NCBI GenBank assembly: GCA_029550865.1
Contig: JAKPGM010000057.1
Location: 1 to 64,000, forward strand
DNA length: 64,000 nt
Direction: 5' to 3'
Source of the DNA: Bacteroidota bacterium
GTDB taxonomy: Bacteria > Bacteroidota > Bacteroidia > Bacteroidales > DTGW01
The notes beneath the pieces are model-generated. The model was not told where the DNA came from, made no database searches, and worked only from the letters and a program-made list of their open reading frames with translations. How positions within the stretch are numbered: position 1 is the first letter of the stretch; each line of letters begins with the position of its first letter. The translations under genes and the position numbers were made by a program. Below are positions 10,172 to 20,055 of this stretch, piece after piece.

Positions 10172-11575
10172 CTACTTAAACCCAAAATAATGCAAAGCAT
10201 TGAAGTAACAAATATTTTCTACCATTTTGCCCAACCATTCTTTTTCGAAAGGGATTTCCCCTTTTTCCACTTCACTGCCGATGACGTTACACAGGATACG
10301 GCGAAAATACTCGTGTCGTGGATACGAAAGATAGCTTCTCGAATCGGTAAGCATTCCGACAAAACGGCTCAATAGCCCCATATTGGACAACGCATTGATT
10401 TGACGTTCGATGCCCTCTTTCTGGTCGAGGAACCACCAGGCAGCGCCCATCTGGATTTTACCAGGCACCCACCCATCCTGAAAATTCCCAATCATGGTGG
10501 CAATAAGTTCATTATCGGCAGGATTTATATTGTACAGGATGGTTTTAGGCAATTGATTGGTTTGGTCGAGACGGTCAAGGAATAGCGCCAGAGCTTTTCC
10601 GTAACGAGCATCGCCAATAGAATCGAAACCCTTATCAGGTCCCAAAAGCCGGTACATGCGCGTATTATTATTGCGCAAAGGCCCAACATGCCATTGTTGT
10701 ACCCAACCCCGGGCATGATCCATCAGTCCAAACTCGTAGCACATGGCCGATTTGAATTTCGAAATTTCGGCATTACTCAAAACACTTCCAGCACGCACCT
10801 TATTAAAAATAGCCTGAATCTCAGCAGGCGTATACTCGTCGGCATAAAAAGTTTCCACACCGTGGTCGGAAAGTCGACAGCCATTTTCATGAAAATAGTT
10901 GTGCCGTATATGCAGCGCTTCTAACAAATGGTTAAAAGTACGAATGTCAACCCCAGCTGCCATACCTAACCGGTCGAGGTAAGCATTGTAGGTAACAGGA
11001 TTTTCAACTGCCATAGCTGCATCGGGGCGCCAGGTGGGTAAAATACGGATTTCAAACCCATCAGCTTTTATTTTCTGGTGATGTTCCAGCGTATCGGCCG
11101 GATCGTCGGTGGTACATACTACCTCTACTCGCATCTTGCGCAATAGGTTCCGAACCGAATACTCCTTCTGTCGCAACAGATTTGAAGCTGTCTCATAAAT
11201 CTCTTCGGCAGTTGTCGGATTAAGCAACCTATCGATACCAAAATAACGTTTTAGCTCGAGATGAGTCCAGTGAAACAAAGGGTTACGAATTGTGTAAGGC
11301 ACTGTCTCAGCCCATTTTAGAAATTTTTCTCTATCGGGTGCATCACCAGTACAGTATTTTTCTTCCACACCATTTGTTCGCATCGCCCGCCATTTGTAAT
11401 GATCACCACTCAGCCAGGCTTGCGTAAGATTCTCGAAATTAATATCATCAGCTATTTCCTGCGGATTAAGATGACAATGATAGTCGATGATAGGCATTCG
11501 TGCGGCATGCTCATGGTATAGATACTCGGCTACCGACGAATGCAACAAAAAGTTTTCATCGAGAAACTTTTTCAT
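10172..11575 (-). CDS. uxaC: Glucuronate isomerase
   Basis: 'FLLHSSVAEYLYHEHAARMPIIDYHCHLNPQEIA', 'VVCTTDDPADTLEHH', 'DSRSYLSYPRHEYFRRILC' are characteristic of UxaC. Confidence 0.95.
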   Translation of the reverse strand: MKKFLDENFLLHSSVAEYLYHEHAARMPIIDYHCHLNPQEIADDINFENLTQAWLSGDHYKWRAMRTNGVEEKYCTGDAPDREKFLKWAETVPYTIRNPLFHWTHLELKRYFGIDRLLNPTTAEEIYETASNLLRQKEYSVRNLLRKMRVEVVCTTDDPADTLEHHQKIKADGFEIRILPTWRPDAAMAVENPVTYNAYLDRLGMAAGVDIRTFNHLLEALHIRHNYFHENGCRLSDHGVETFYADEYTPAEIQAIFNKVRAGSVLSNAEISKFKSAMCYEFGLMDHARGWVQQWHVGPLRNNNTRMYRLLGPDKGFDSIGDARYGKALALFLDRLDQTNQLPKTILYNINPADNELIATMIGNFQDGWVPGKIQMGAAWWFLDQKEGIERQINALSNMGLLSRFVGMLTDSRSYLSYPRHEYFRRILCNVIGSEVEKGEIPFEKEWLGKMVENICYFNALHYFGFK

Positions 11576-11589
11576 AGTTTTCTATCATT

Positions 11590-12867
11590 TTATATTGCTA
11601 CACGTTTCATTTTGGGGACCAACAGGTGATAAACCAACCAGGCCAACAAATAGGCTGTTCCTGCAATGATAAACAGTATTGAATACCCTGTCTCGATATG
11701 TCCCATTTTTTTATAAAATTCGAGAATGTGTCCTGCAAAGAAAGCAATAAGGGTACCTCCCACAGCTCCCGCCATTCCACCCAAACCAGTAACCGAGCTG
11801 ACCACTTTTTTTGGGAACATATCGGACACCGTGGTAAAAATGTTGGCCGACCATGCCTGATGCGAAGCAGCCGCAAGACTGATAAGAAGAATGGCCATCC
11901 ACAGACTTACCCCTTCGGACTGGGTGAATACGATAGGAACCACAAGTAAAGCAAATAACAGCATAGTGATTTTCCGGCTTTTATACACCGGCATACCCTT
12001 CGAGATAAGAAACGACGAAAGCCATCCACCACCAATACTTCCAATGGTGGTAGCTGTATAAATAACTACCATGGGCAGGCCAAAGGATTTCAGATCGAGA
12101 CCCGTCCCCCGAACAGTAGCCAACCAGCCTGGGATCCAGAAAAGGTAAAACCACCAAATCGGGTCGGTAAGAAATTTACCTATGACAAATGCCCATGTTT
12201 GCGGATAATGTAAAAGTCTCCACCACGAGACTTGATCATCACTTTCCTGCTGCTCATCCCTGTCGCTTTTGATGTATGCCAGTTCTTCAGAAGTAACCTT
12301 AGTACTTTTTTCGGGTACCTGGTACCACATGAACCAGAAGATAAGCCAGATAAAGCCTATAGCACCAACCAGCAAAAAAGCACTTTGCCAACCAAGGTGG
12401 TAAGCGAGCCAGGGAACTACCACGGGGGCTAGCAAAGCTCCTACATTAGCCCCTGAATTAAAAATACCCGTAGCTAAAGCCCTTTCTTTTTTCGGAAACC
12501 ATTCGGCTACAGTCTTAATGGCAGCTGGAAAGTTACCCGCCTCCGAGAACCCCAGCAGTGCCCTAAAAACACCAAAGGAAAAAGCGCTACGAGCAAAAGC
12601 ATGCAACATCGCAGCTACACTCCAGAAAATTAACGCCAGGGCATATCCCATACGCGTGCCCACTGCATCGATTAACCTTCCGGCAAATATCATCCCCACA
12701 GCATAGGCAACCTGAAATGCCATGACAACATAGCCATAATCAATTTCATTTAACCCTATTTCTCCTTCCAGTATAGGTTTAAGTATGGCTATTACCTGCC
12801 GATCGAGATAATTAATCGTTGTAGCAAAAAAAACTAAAGCACATATCGTCCATCGAAAATTTTTCAT
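11590..12867 (-). CDS. MFS transporter, hexuronate/ExuT-like
   Basis: 'TTINYLDRQVIAILKPIL...AGRLIDAVGTRMGYALALIFWS...FGVFRALLGFSEAGNFPAAIKTVAEWFPKKERALATGIFNSG'. Start trimmed to MKNFRWTICALVFF. 14 bp upstream of uxaC. Confidence 0.85.
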   Translation of the reverse strand: MKNFRWTICALVFFATTINYLDRQVIAILKPILEGEIGLNEIDYGYVVMAFQVAYAVGMIFAGRLIDAVGTRMGYALALIFWSVAAMLHAFARSAFSFGVFRALLGFSEAGNFPAAIKTVAEWFPKKERALATGIFNSGANVGALLAPVVVPWLAYHLGWQSAFLLVGAIGFIWLIFWFMWYQVPEKSTKVTSEELAYIKSDRDEQQESDDQVSWWRLLHYPQTWAFVIGKFLTDPIWWFYLFWIPGWLATVRGTGLDLKSFGLPMVVIYTATTIGSIGGGWLSSFLISKGMPVYKSRKITMLLFALLVVPIVFTQSEGVSLWMAILLISLAAASHQAWSANIFTTVSDMFPKKVVSSVTGLGGMAGAVGGTLIAFFAGHILEFYKKMGHIETGYSILFIIAGTAYLLAWLVYHLLVPKMKRVAI

Positions 12868-13135
12868 AATGACTGCTAATTTAATCTTTTCCTTATCTTT
12901 TCGATTCACGAAAGTACAAATATTGGGACTCAAAAAGGGGGGTATTTTAGTCGAAAAAGCGTTTTGTAAAGAAAAAACGAATATTTTCAAGAATTCTCAA
13001 CGCGCACTATCGCACATAACAACATAGAGTAAAAACAATTGCTCTTATCTGTCTGTTAAATGATCAAAACACGATTTATGTAACTATGTCGTGGGATGAT
13101 ATAAATGGGTGTTGAACTACATTTTTAATTCACTT

Positions 13136-14113
13136 CTAAAACTTCACTACAAAATCAACATAGGGAATGCCTATAAAAAGAAAATCAAAAATGTCCCTGT
13201 TATTAATGAAAGCCAGATCCACCGCCATTTTTTCACCAAAAAATCGAATGCCATAGGAATACAAACCCATGTAATTATCAACAGGTAGTATCCAATTTTC
13301 TGAAACCAGTCCCAACTTTCGGCTAATGCGTTTCATTCCGGAAATAGTTATAACAGGCCTGTTTTCAAATTCAAAATTGCTAAAAAACTATCCAATACCT
13401 GCTGTGATATTGTTGTTGGTATTGCCATAGGTGGCCATGCCGTAACCAATACCTCCATTGGAATTATCAGGCGCATGAAGATACAAAATGCCCCCGCCTG
13501 CATGAAACCGTTCGCTCACTTGAAAACTTGCTTTAGGGGTAAGATAAAAAATGGGATCGAACTTACCATTAGTCAAACCCCTAAAAGTCGAAATAAACTC
13601 AAGACCACCCCCAAGGGAAATATGGTTTGTTAACCCTACATTAAACGAATTAAGGAAAATCCAGGTATTCTGATAATAGCCTTCACCTTTTTTTAAATTA
13701 AAGGCTGAAGGACCAATTAGATAACGGGTTGCATGTGGATTTTCGAACCAATATTCTCCATTTTTATAATTAGTGGCACTCAACGCTTCAATTTTTGTAA
13801 TTTTATCACGGGGAATGGCAAGACGGGGTATTACCGAAGTCTGCATAACAATCTGCGACGAATCCTGCTCAAGTATCTTACCAATCAACTCCGAACCATC
13901 CATGAGCATGACTTTATACGAATTTGTCGTATCAACAGGAGTCGATTCCTGCGCCATGATATTATGCCAACCCAATAATAATGAGAAGAAAACAAAGCTC
14001 TTTAACACAAATGAAATTGACCACAACATCACGGGAAGAGCTAATTTCCTTGCGATAAAAAATACCATTAAACCTTTACCTTTGTTTGGATTTAAACTAT
14101 TTGCTTGTTGCAT
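13136..14113 (-). pseudogene. Outer-membrane-type protein gene interrupted by one in-frame TAG at 13388-13390
   Basis: Track ORFs 13388..14113 and 13136..13336 lie in the same frame. Reading through the TAG gives '...NNNITAGIG*FFSNFEFENRPVITISGMKRISRKLGLVSENW...VVKF'. Confidence 0.8.
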
Positions 14114-14274
14114 GGATAATTTTTAAGATTTCCCATTTTTCGATACTTATTAGTTCAAAACTAATCAATTTTATTTAAAATCAAAAAATACCGTATTTCA
14201 ATAAACAATTAAAAGTTGAAACAAAAAAGCTTTAAACTGATTGTTCAGTGACTATTAACACCTCACTAAATCCT

Positions 14275-14325
14275 ACGGACAACCCTCTCTTTACAAGGGA
14301 GGGGGAAGGGGGTGAAACGTTATTC
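14275..14325. repeat. Degenerate intergenic repeat/hairpin fragment
   Basis: 'CCCTCTC TTTACAA GGGAGGG GGAAGGGGG' hairpin-like element (one mismatch in the stem) in an intergenic gap; resembles dispersed C/G-run repeats in other genomes. Confidence 0.4.
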
Positions 14326-14403
14326 AATTGCTACCAAAAGAGCCACCCCTACGGGGACGTGCCTGTATGAATTTTAACGATAGAGCAGGTTATAAAAAAT
14401 ATG

Positions 14404-14411
14404 TACCTTTG
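14404..14411 (+). promoter_or_regulatory. Candidate Bacteroidota -7 element (TAnnTTTG)
   Basis: TACCTTTG about 85 bp upstream of the RNA methyltransferase ORF. Confidence 0.4.
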
Positions 14412-14495
14412 CTTCACCTCATCAAAAATTCAATATTGTAGGGGAAACATGATTTTTAGGTTCCATTTTTTACTATCCAGTAATGAGCTATTTTT

Positions 14496-15278
14496 ATGAT
14501 TTCACGATTAAGCAACAACGAATGCAAGCAATTGGCTTCACTAAAAATAAAGAAATACAGAGTACAACAGCAACTTTTTCTGGTCGAAGGAGAGAAACTG
14601 GTGGACGAGGCATTGCGATCGGATATTACCGTAAAAGCTATTGTAGCCCTGGAAGACTGGTGGCAAGATAAGAAACAGCTAACAGAAAAAATCAAGTGCC
14701 TGGCAGCATCGCCACAGCAGATGAAACAACTAAGTCAGCTGGTTACTCCGCCGCCTGTGTTGGCAGTGGTGCAGATTCCTGTTCATCCCTTGCAGATAAA
14801 TGACTTACAGCATAAAATTACGATTGTCCTCGAAAATATTCAGGATCCTGGCAATCTTGGTACCATTATTCGCCTGGCCGACTGGTTTGGTATCGATCAT
14901 GTAATTTGCTCCAACGAAAGCGTTGAAGCTTTTAATCCAAAGGTCATACAATCGAGCATGGGCAGTATTTTCCGGATAAAAATTCATTATACCGACCTGA
15001 AATTATTTCTCAAAGAAATTAGTAAGCTACAAATCCCGATAATGGGTACCTTTCTGGAAGGAGAAAACTTATATACCACCCCATTGCCACCTATTGGGGT
15101 TTTGGTCATGGGCAACGAATCAAAAGGGATATCCCCCAACCTGGCTGCTTATATAAAAAGAAAAATTACCATTCCCGCTATTAACCCATCGGAACAACGA
15201 GCAGAATCGCTCAATGTAGCCGTTGCCACTGCCATAGTATGTTCCGAATGGCAAAGAAGAAATCACTGGACTACCTGA
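14496..15278 (+). CDS. SpoU/TrmH-family rRNA 2'-O-methyltransferase
   Basis: 'VLENIQDPGNLGTIIRLADWFGIDHVICS', 'FNPKVIQSSMGSIFRI', 'LVMGNESKGIS', 'SLNVAVATAIVCSEW' are SpoU motifs. Confidence 0.92.
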   Translation: MISRLSNNECKQLASLKIKKYRVQQQLFLVEGEKLVDEALRSDITVKAIVALEDWWQDKKQLTEKIKCLAASPQQMKQLSQLVTPPPVLAVVQIPVHPLQINDLQHKITIVLENIQDPGNLGTIIRLADWFGIDHVICSNESVEAFNPKVIQSSMGSIFRIKIHYTDLKLFLKEISKLQIPIMGTFLEGENLYTTPLPPIGVLVMGNESKGISPNLAAYIKRKITIPAINPSEQRAESLNVAVATAIVCSEWQRRNHWTT

Positions 15279-15392
15279 AAGAACTTCAGGAACAAAGACT
15301 TATGCATGGCTTGCATCCATCGAAATACTGTCAACTGTTTATCGTCACTAACTTCCAAAATATTTCTTTTCTTTGCAAAAAAGCAAAAACGA

Positions 15393-16100
15393 ATGACAAC
15401 CCGATCGAAAAAAGAACGCGTCAGAGGCATGTTTAATGCCATCGCACACCAATACGACTTTCTAAATCACTTTTTGTCGCTGGGAATCGACTATTACTGG
15501 AGAAAAAAGGCCATCAAGCAATTATCCTTCAATCCACCGTCGGCCATACTCGATGTTGCAACTGGCACTGCCGATGTTGCCATTATGGCTGCCCGATATT
15601 TCCCTGGGTGCAACATAGTGGGCATCGACATTTCCGAAAAAATGCTGAACATTGGTCAACAAAAGGTTGCGCGACGTAATTTGTCCAGTCGTATTTCTCT
15701 GCAGCTTGCCGACAGCGAAAATATGCCATTTGCCAACAACACTTTCGATGCAGTAATGTCGGCTTTTGGCGTAAGAAACTTCGAAAACCTCGACAGCGGA
15801 CTTGCTGAAATGTTCAGGGTGCTAAAACCCGGAGGAAAAGTGGTAATCCTTGAATTTTCCCAACCTACCCTTTTCCCATTCCGGCAAATTTACCGCTTTT
15901 ACTTCCATAAAATATTACCCTTCATCGGTCGAACAATATCCCGCGATAAAAGAGCGTATACCTACTTGCCCGAATCGGTAGAGATTTTCCCCTTTGGAAA
16001 TAATTTTTTGCATTTGCTTGAAAATGCAGGATTTAAGCAATGTAAGTACTATCCACTTACCCTTGGCATCGCTACCATTTATGTAGGTACAAAAGAATAA
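15393..16100 (+). CDS. ubiE: Demethylmenaquinone methyltransferase
   Basis: 'VRGMFNAIAHQYDFLNHFLSLGIDYYWRKKAI', 'ILDVATGTADVAI', 'VMSAFGVRNFENL', 'VLKPGGKVVILEFSQP'. Start trimmed to the ATG at 15393. Confidence 0.93.
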   Translation: MTTRSKKERVRGMFNAIAHQYDFLNHFLSLGIDYYWRKKAIKQLSFNPPSAILDVATGTADVAIMAARYFPGCNIVGIDISEKMLNIGQQKVARRNLSSRISLQLADSENMPFANNTFDAVMSAFGVRNFENLDSGLAEMFRVLKPGGKVVILEFSQPTLFPFRQIYRFYFHKILPFIGRTISRDKRAYTYLPESVEIFPFGNNFLHLLENAGFKQCKYYPLTLGIATIYVGTKE

Positions 16101-16171
16101 GCTTTTGATAAAATTGTAAAAAATAATAATTTAGCCCCAAAAGCCGTTTAGTTGGTACACAAGAAAATTGA

Positions 16172-16900
16172 TTGGTCTTGAGAAAAATTTGCCTCATCAT
16201 AATATTTGCCAGTATTTTAGGCGTTGTTGGGTTTGCCCAAAAGGAAAAGGTCAAACATAATCCCGAATACGACGACAAACCCATTCATTTTGGCTATACA
16301 CTTGGGATCAATGTAATGGACTTTTCCTTTGGTCGATACTACTTACGAAATCCCAATACCGACACTTTATACGCCGATCTTACGCGACTCAATCTGGGCT
16401 TTCAGGTGGGGATGATCGCTGACTTTCGGTTAGGGGAATATCTGAATTTTCGGGTATTGCCCAGTTTTAATTTTGGCCAGCGCGACCTGATTTTTTTTGT
16501 GAATAAAGGAAGGGACGGCATGCAGCCAGTAAAAACTTTTAAAATCGAATCGAGCATGCTCGACCTACCGCTGCAGCTAAAATACAAGGCAAAACGTATT
16601 AACAACTACCGACCCTATTTAATATTTGGCAGCAGCGTTCGTTACGACCTGGCAGCCAAGAAAAAATACAAAATCGACGACGAAGAATTTATTCTCCTTC
16701 GTCCATTCGATATTTACGGCGAATTAGGCTTTGGCATCGACTTTTACCTTCCTTACTTTAAGTTTTCCACCGAACTTAAACTGAGCCTTGGTTTTCTGGA
16801 TATCCTCAACCATACTCCCCCCGAAGTACATCCCGAGTATGTCAACGCACTTCGTAAGCTCAATTCTCAGATGCTCATGCTGTCTTTTCATTTCGAGTAA
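16172..16900 (+). CDS. porT: PorT-like outer-membrane protein (T9SS component)
   Basis: 'EKVKHNPEYDDKPIHFGYTLGINVMDFSFGRYY...VLPSFNFGQRDLIF', beta-barrel-like, directly downstream of ubiE as commonly seen in Bacteroidota. The start codon in the track is TTG. Confidence 0.75.
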   Translation: MVLRKICLIIIFASILGVVGFAQKEKVKHNPEYDDKPIHFGYTLGINVMDFSFGRYYLRNPNTDTLYADLTRLNLGFQVGMIADFRLGEYLNFRVLPSFNFGQRDLIFFVNKGRDGMQPVKTFKIESSMLDLPLQLKYKAKRINNYRPYLIFGSSVRYDLAAKKKYKIDDEEFILLRPFDIYGELGFGIDFYLPYFKFSTELKLSLGFLDILNHTPPEVHPEYVNALRKLNSQMLMLSFHFE

Positions 16901-17064
16901 TCAGTACTGAATCAATAGCAAAAATTTTTATGCAGAAAATTTAACCACCTGTTCCCAAAAGCACAAACAGCGAAACTTGTTTTTGATATCAGTAGCTTCG
17001 AAAAATACAGACAGTCAAAGAAAAATTCAGGATTATCACGAATAACTATTTTTATCCTCCTTGA

Positions 17065-18960
17065 TTACCTCAAATACGGAGGCGCCTTAAGCATATTTAT
17101 CGGAATAATAAGCATATTGCCCACTGGCTGCTTATCCCTATATGCACGCACGCGTAAGGTAATTTGTCCATTAGGAATACTAATGGGTGCAGTATATACG
17201 GGCGCATACAGGGTAGGCATAGTCCCATCAATCGTATAATGAATTTCTAATAGCGGCGCCTCTGCTTCGATTTTAACCTTCAGCTGATTATCTTCATAGT
17301 AGCTGCTCACCATTGGGTCGAAAATAGCCTTCGAATATGCTATACCAGCCCTGTCAAAACGATCAAAATGTATTTCAACCCGATGAATGAAGGAATTCCA
17401 ATCTTTTAATGTATCAAGAGTCCAGTAATTCTCTGCAATAGCCAGGGCACGTGGGTAAGTCATGTAAAAAGCGTATTGCAGGTAGGGCACATTTTCCGTC
17501 CACAAATTGCCCTGACCACCCAATATCATATTTTCCAGTTCGGGATAAGGGCAAGGATTAAAACTATATACTTTGCTAAGCCGAAGCCCTGCATACACTG
17601 GCGGCTCTACCAGATGGTCGCCCTGATAATAATCGAGGTACGAAAAGGCTGTAGGTGCCATCACCACCCGATATCCTTTTCGGGCAGCCTCGTAGCCAAT
17701 ATCCCGATTGCGCCAGCACATCACGGCCGCCTGAGACGAAAGGGAATCCTCGGTAATTTCATCCCAGCCTATCATCTTTTTCCCCAATTTATCTAATATG
17801 CGCTGCACCCGCTGCATAAAATAACCCTGCAACTGTTCCATACGTGTATAATTGTTTTTCCGCATGAGTTCCTGACAGGCTGTATCCTTTGCCCAAAAGC
17901 CCTTGTAACACTCATCGCCACCCACATGAATATATTCCGAAGGAAATAAAGCAGCCAACTCTGTAAATACTTTTTCCAAAAAAACATAAACTTCTTCATT
18001 GGCCGGATTGAGCGTATTATCGACAAACATAGTAAAACTGCCATCGGCGTGCCATTCGGCAAAATTAGTGCCGGGGTCAACTTTTATCGAAGTATCCCCC
18101 GTACAGGATAGATAAGGATAAGCTGCAATGGCAGCCATGCAATGCCCTGGTACGTCTATCTCGGGGACAATTGTTACATGTCGTTCGGCAGCAAAACGTA
18201 CCAGTTCCCGAATATCATCCTGTGTATAATATCCACCGTACGTTGCCTGTTCGCCCGGTCGAGGCTTTTCGCGTGTACCAAACTGACCATGTCGCTCGAC
18301 ACGCCAGGCGCCCACCTCGGTCAACCGTGGCAACGATTTTATCTCAACCCTCCAGCCATGATCATCGGTTAAGTGCAAATGCAAGGTGTTAAATTTGTAT
18401 CGTACCATTTGTTCGATATACTGTTTTACCTCTGCCACCGTAAAAAAATGACGACTCACATCAAGCATCAGCCCCCGCCACCCAAAGCGCGGATAATCTA
18501 CTATATGTTGGCAGGGCAACCGCCAAGTCAGCTGTCCGCTCTTATCCATATTTTCCACATCCGCTGGCAACAACTGTAATAGGGTTTGAATTCCATAAAA
18601 AACACCCGCCGGGGTCGTTGCCGTAATTGCTATATTTTCGATCGAAATTAGCAATTCATATCCTTCAGCATGCGCAACAGCATCATTCTGCTGCGTAATG
18701 ATAAGCTTAAGGCGAGATTTCTTTCCAGGTTTTGTTGTAACAGGTATATCCTTAGCAACCGACTGGCTTAGCCGTTGGGCAAGGTATTGAGCAGCAAATT
18801 TAAGTTCATCACTGTTATAATAAATCTCCATATCCGACCTAAACAAAAAGGTACCCTTCAGCAGTTCTGTTTTCTGGGGTAAAGGAATCACTGTTGACTG
18901 AGGTAAAGCAAATACAGCCATCGACAGCCCTATTATAGTTAAGTACAAGTTTCGAAGCAT
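17065..18960 (-). CDS. GH20 beta-N-acetylhexosaminidase
   Basis: 'RGLMLDVSRHFFTVAEVKQYIEQMVRYKFNTLHLHLTDDHGWRVEI', 'PEIDVPGHCMAAIAAYP', 'EYIHVGGDECYKGFW' (catalytic D-E pair). Confidence 0.95.
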   Translation of the reverse strand: MLRNLYLTIIGLSMAVFALPQSTVIPLPQKTELLKGTFLFRSDMEIYYNSDELKFAAQYLAQRLSQSVAKDIPVTTKPGKKSRLKLIITQQNDAVAHAEGYELLISIENIAITATTPAGVFYGIQTLLQLLPADVENMDKSGQLTWRLPCQHIVDYPRFGWRGLMLDVSRHFFTVAEVKQYIEQMVRYKFNTLHLHLTDDHGWRVEIKSLPRLTEVGAWRVERHGQFGTREKPRPGEQATYGGYYTQDDIRELVRFAAERHVTIVPEIDVPGHCMAAIAAYPYLSCTGDTSIKVDPGTNFAEWHADGSFTMFVDNTLNPANEEVYVFLEKVFTELAALFPSEYIHVGGDECYKGFWAKDTACQELMRKNNYTRMEQLQGYFMQRVQRILDKLGKKMIGWDEITEDSLSSQAAVMCWRNRDIGYEAARKGYRVVMAPTAFSYLDYYQGDHLVEPPVYAGLRLSKVYSFNPCPYPELENMILGGQGNLWTENVPYLQYAFYMTYPRALAIAENYWTLDTLKDWNSFIHRVEIHFDRFDRAGIAYSKAIFDPMVSSYYEDNQLKVKIEAEAPLLEIHYTIDGTMPTLYAPVYTAPISIPNGQITLRVRAYRDKQPVGNMLIIPINMLKAPPYLR

Positions 18961-18963
18961 GAA

Positions 18964-20052
18964 TCAAACTTTTAGAAATATTTTTTTACGATAAAGAAAG
19001 TATAAAAACACCCAGCAGGTAAGGATGTAAGTAAAAGTCATAAACGTTTCCTGCATCACTGTGGGCAGATATTTACTTATCCCGGCAAAGAAAAATTGAT
19101 GCGGTGTATACAAACCCAAAATCGGTTGTGCCAGATAAATTGTGATGGAATTCATCCCAATCACCACAAAAGGAAATGCCCATTTTCTTACCTTCCATAC
19201 GTCGATAATCAGATAGAATAAGGTAAGTAACATCACGCTAATACCTCCAGCAAATAGCACAAACGAACTTGTCCAGATATTTTTATTAATAGGAAAAACG
19301 GTATTCCAGATTAATCCCCCGCATATAAGCCCAATGGCAATCCATGTTAGCCGTAAAACTTTTTGATATGCGCCCAGATTCTTTTGTAGTATAAAGCCGC
19401 AAAAAATACCGAGCTGAGCGGTAGCGATAGCTGGAAAAGTCGAAAGTATCCCCTCGGGGTCGTAATGCTCAAAATAAAACCGACCAGGGAGCAGTAGTTG
19501 GTCAACATAGCCAACAAGACACTTATCGGGAGTTAATACCCCCGCTCCCACCCCAGGAACAGGTACAAGCATCAGAACAGCCCAGTAAAGAATCAGTATC
19601 GAACCAAAAACGATGATTTGGATTTTTCTCGACAAAAATACTGCCATCAAAGCTGCTATGCCATAGGCAATGCCAATTCGTCCTAATACGCTCGCATAAC
19701 GAGCAGGAAATTCAAAATTTAAAAAGCCATTGTAAATCATACCCAGAAGCACTAACACAACCATACGTTTGATGATGTGTAGTACAATCTTTCGTGTGGT
19801 TTGTCCCTGCTGCAAACGTTTCTGGTACGAGAACGGAAACGACACACCAGCCAGAAAAAGAAAAAGCGGAAAAATAATATCGTAAAAATGAAAACCATGC
19901 CATGGCACATGTTCCATTTGCGTGGCCAGGGCAGCTGTAAAATCGGTATGCAGCCACTTGTGCAAAGCCATGATAAACTCAGCTCCGCCCATTATCCAGA
20001 GCATGTCAAATCCTCGTAACGCATCGAGTGAGTAAAGACGTTGTTCATTCAT
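18964..20052 (-). CDS. NagX/HGSNAT-like multi-pass membrane acyltransferase-family protein
   Basis: 'RLYSLDALRGFDMLWIMGGAEF', 'YDIIFPLFLFLAGVSFPFSYQKR', multiple TM segments. Confidence 0.8.
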   Translation of the reverse strand: MNEQRLYSLDALRGFDMLWIMGGAEFIMALHKWLHTDFTAALATQMEHVPWHGFHFYDIIFPLFLFLAGVSFPFSYQKRLQQGQTTRKIVLHIIKRMVVLVLLGMIYNGFLNFEFPARYASVLGRIGIAYGIAALMAVFLSRKIQIIVFGSILILYWAVLMLVPVPGVGAGVLTPDKCLVGYVDQLLLPGRFYFEHYDPEGILSTFPAIATAQLGIFCGFILQKNLGAYQKVLRLTWIAIGLICGGLIWNTVFPINKNIWTSSFVLFAGGISVMLLTLFYLIIDVWKVRKWAFPFVVIGMNSITIYLAQPILGLYTPHQFFFAGISKYLPTVMQETFMTFTYILTCWVFLYFLYRKKIFLKV

Positions 20053-20055
20053 ACT

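Noticed and set aside
15239-15436. ORF 15239..15436 (+), 65 aa
   Set aside because: Overlaps both the methyltransferase end and the ubiE start; composition not protein-like.
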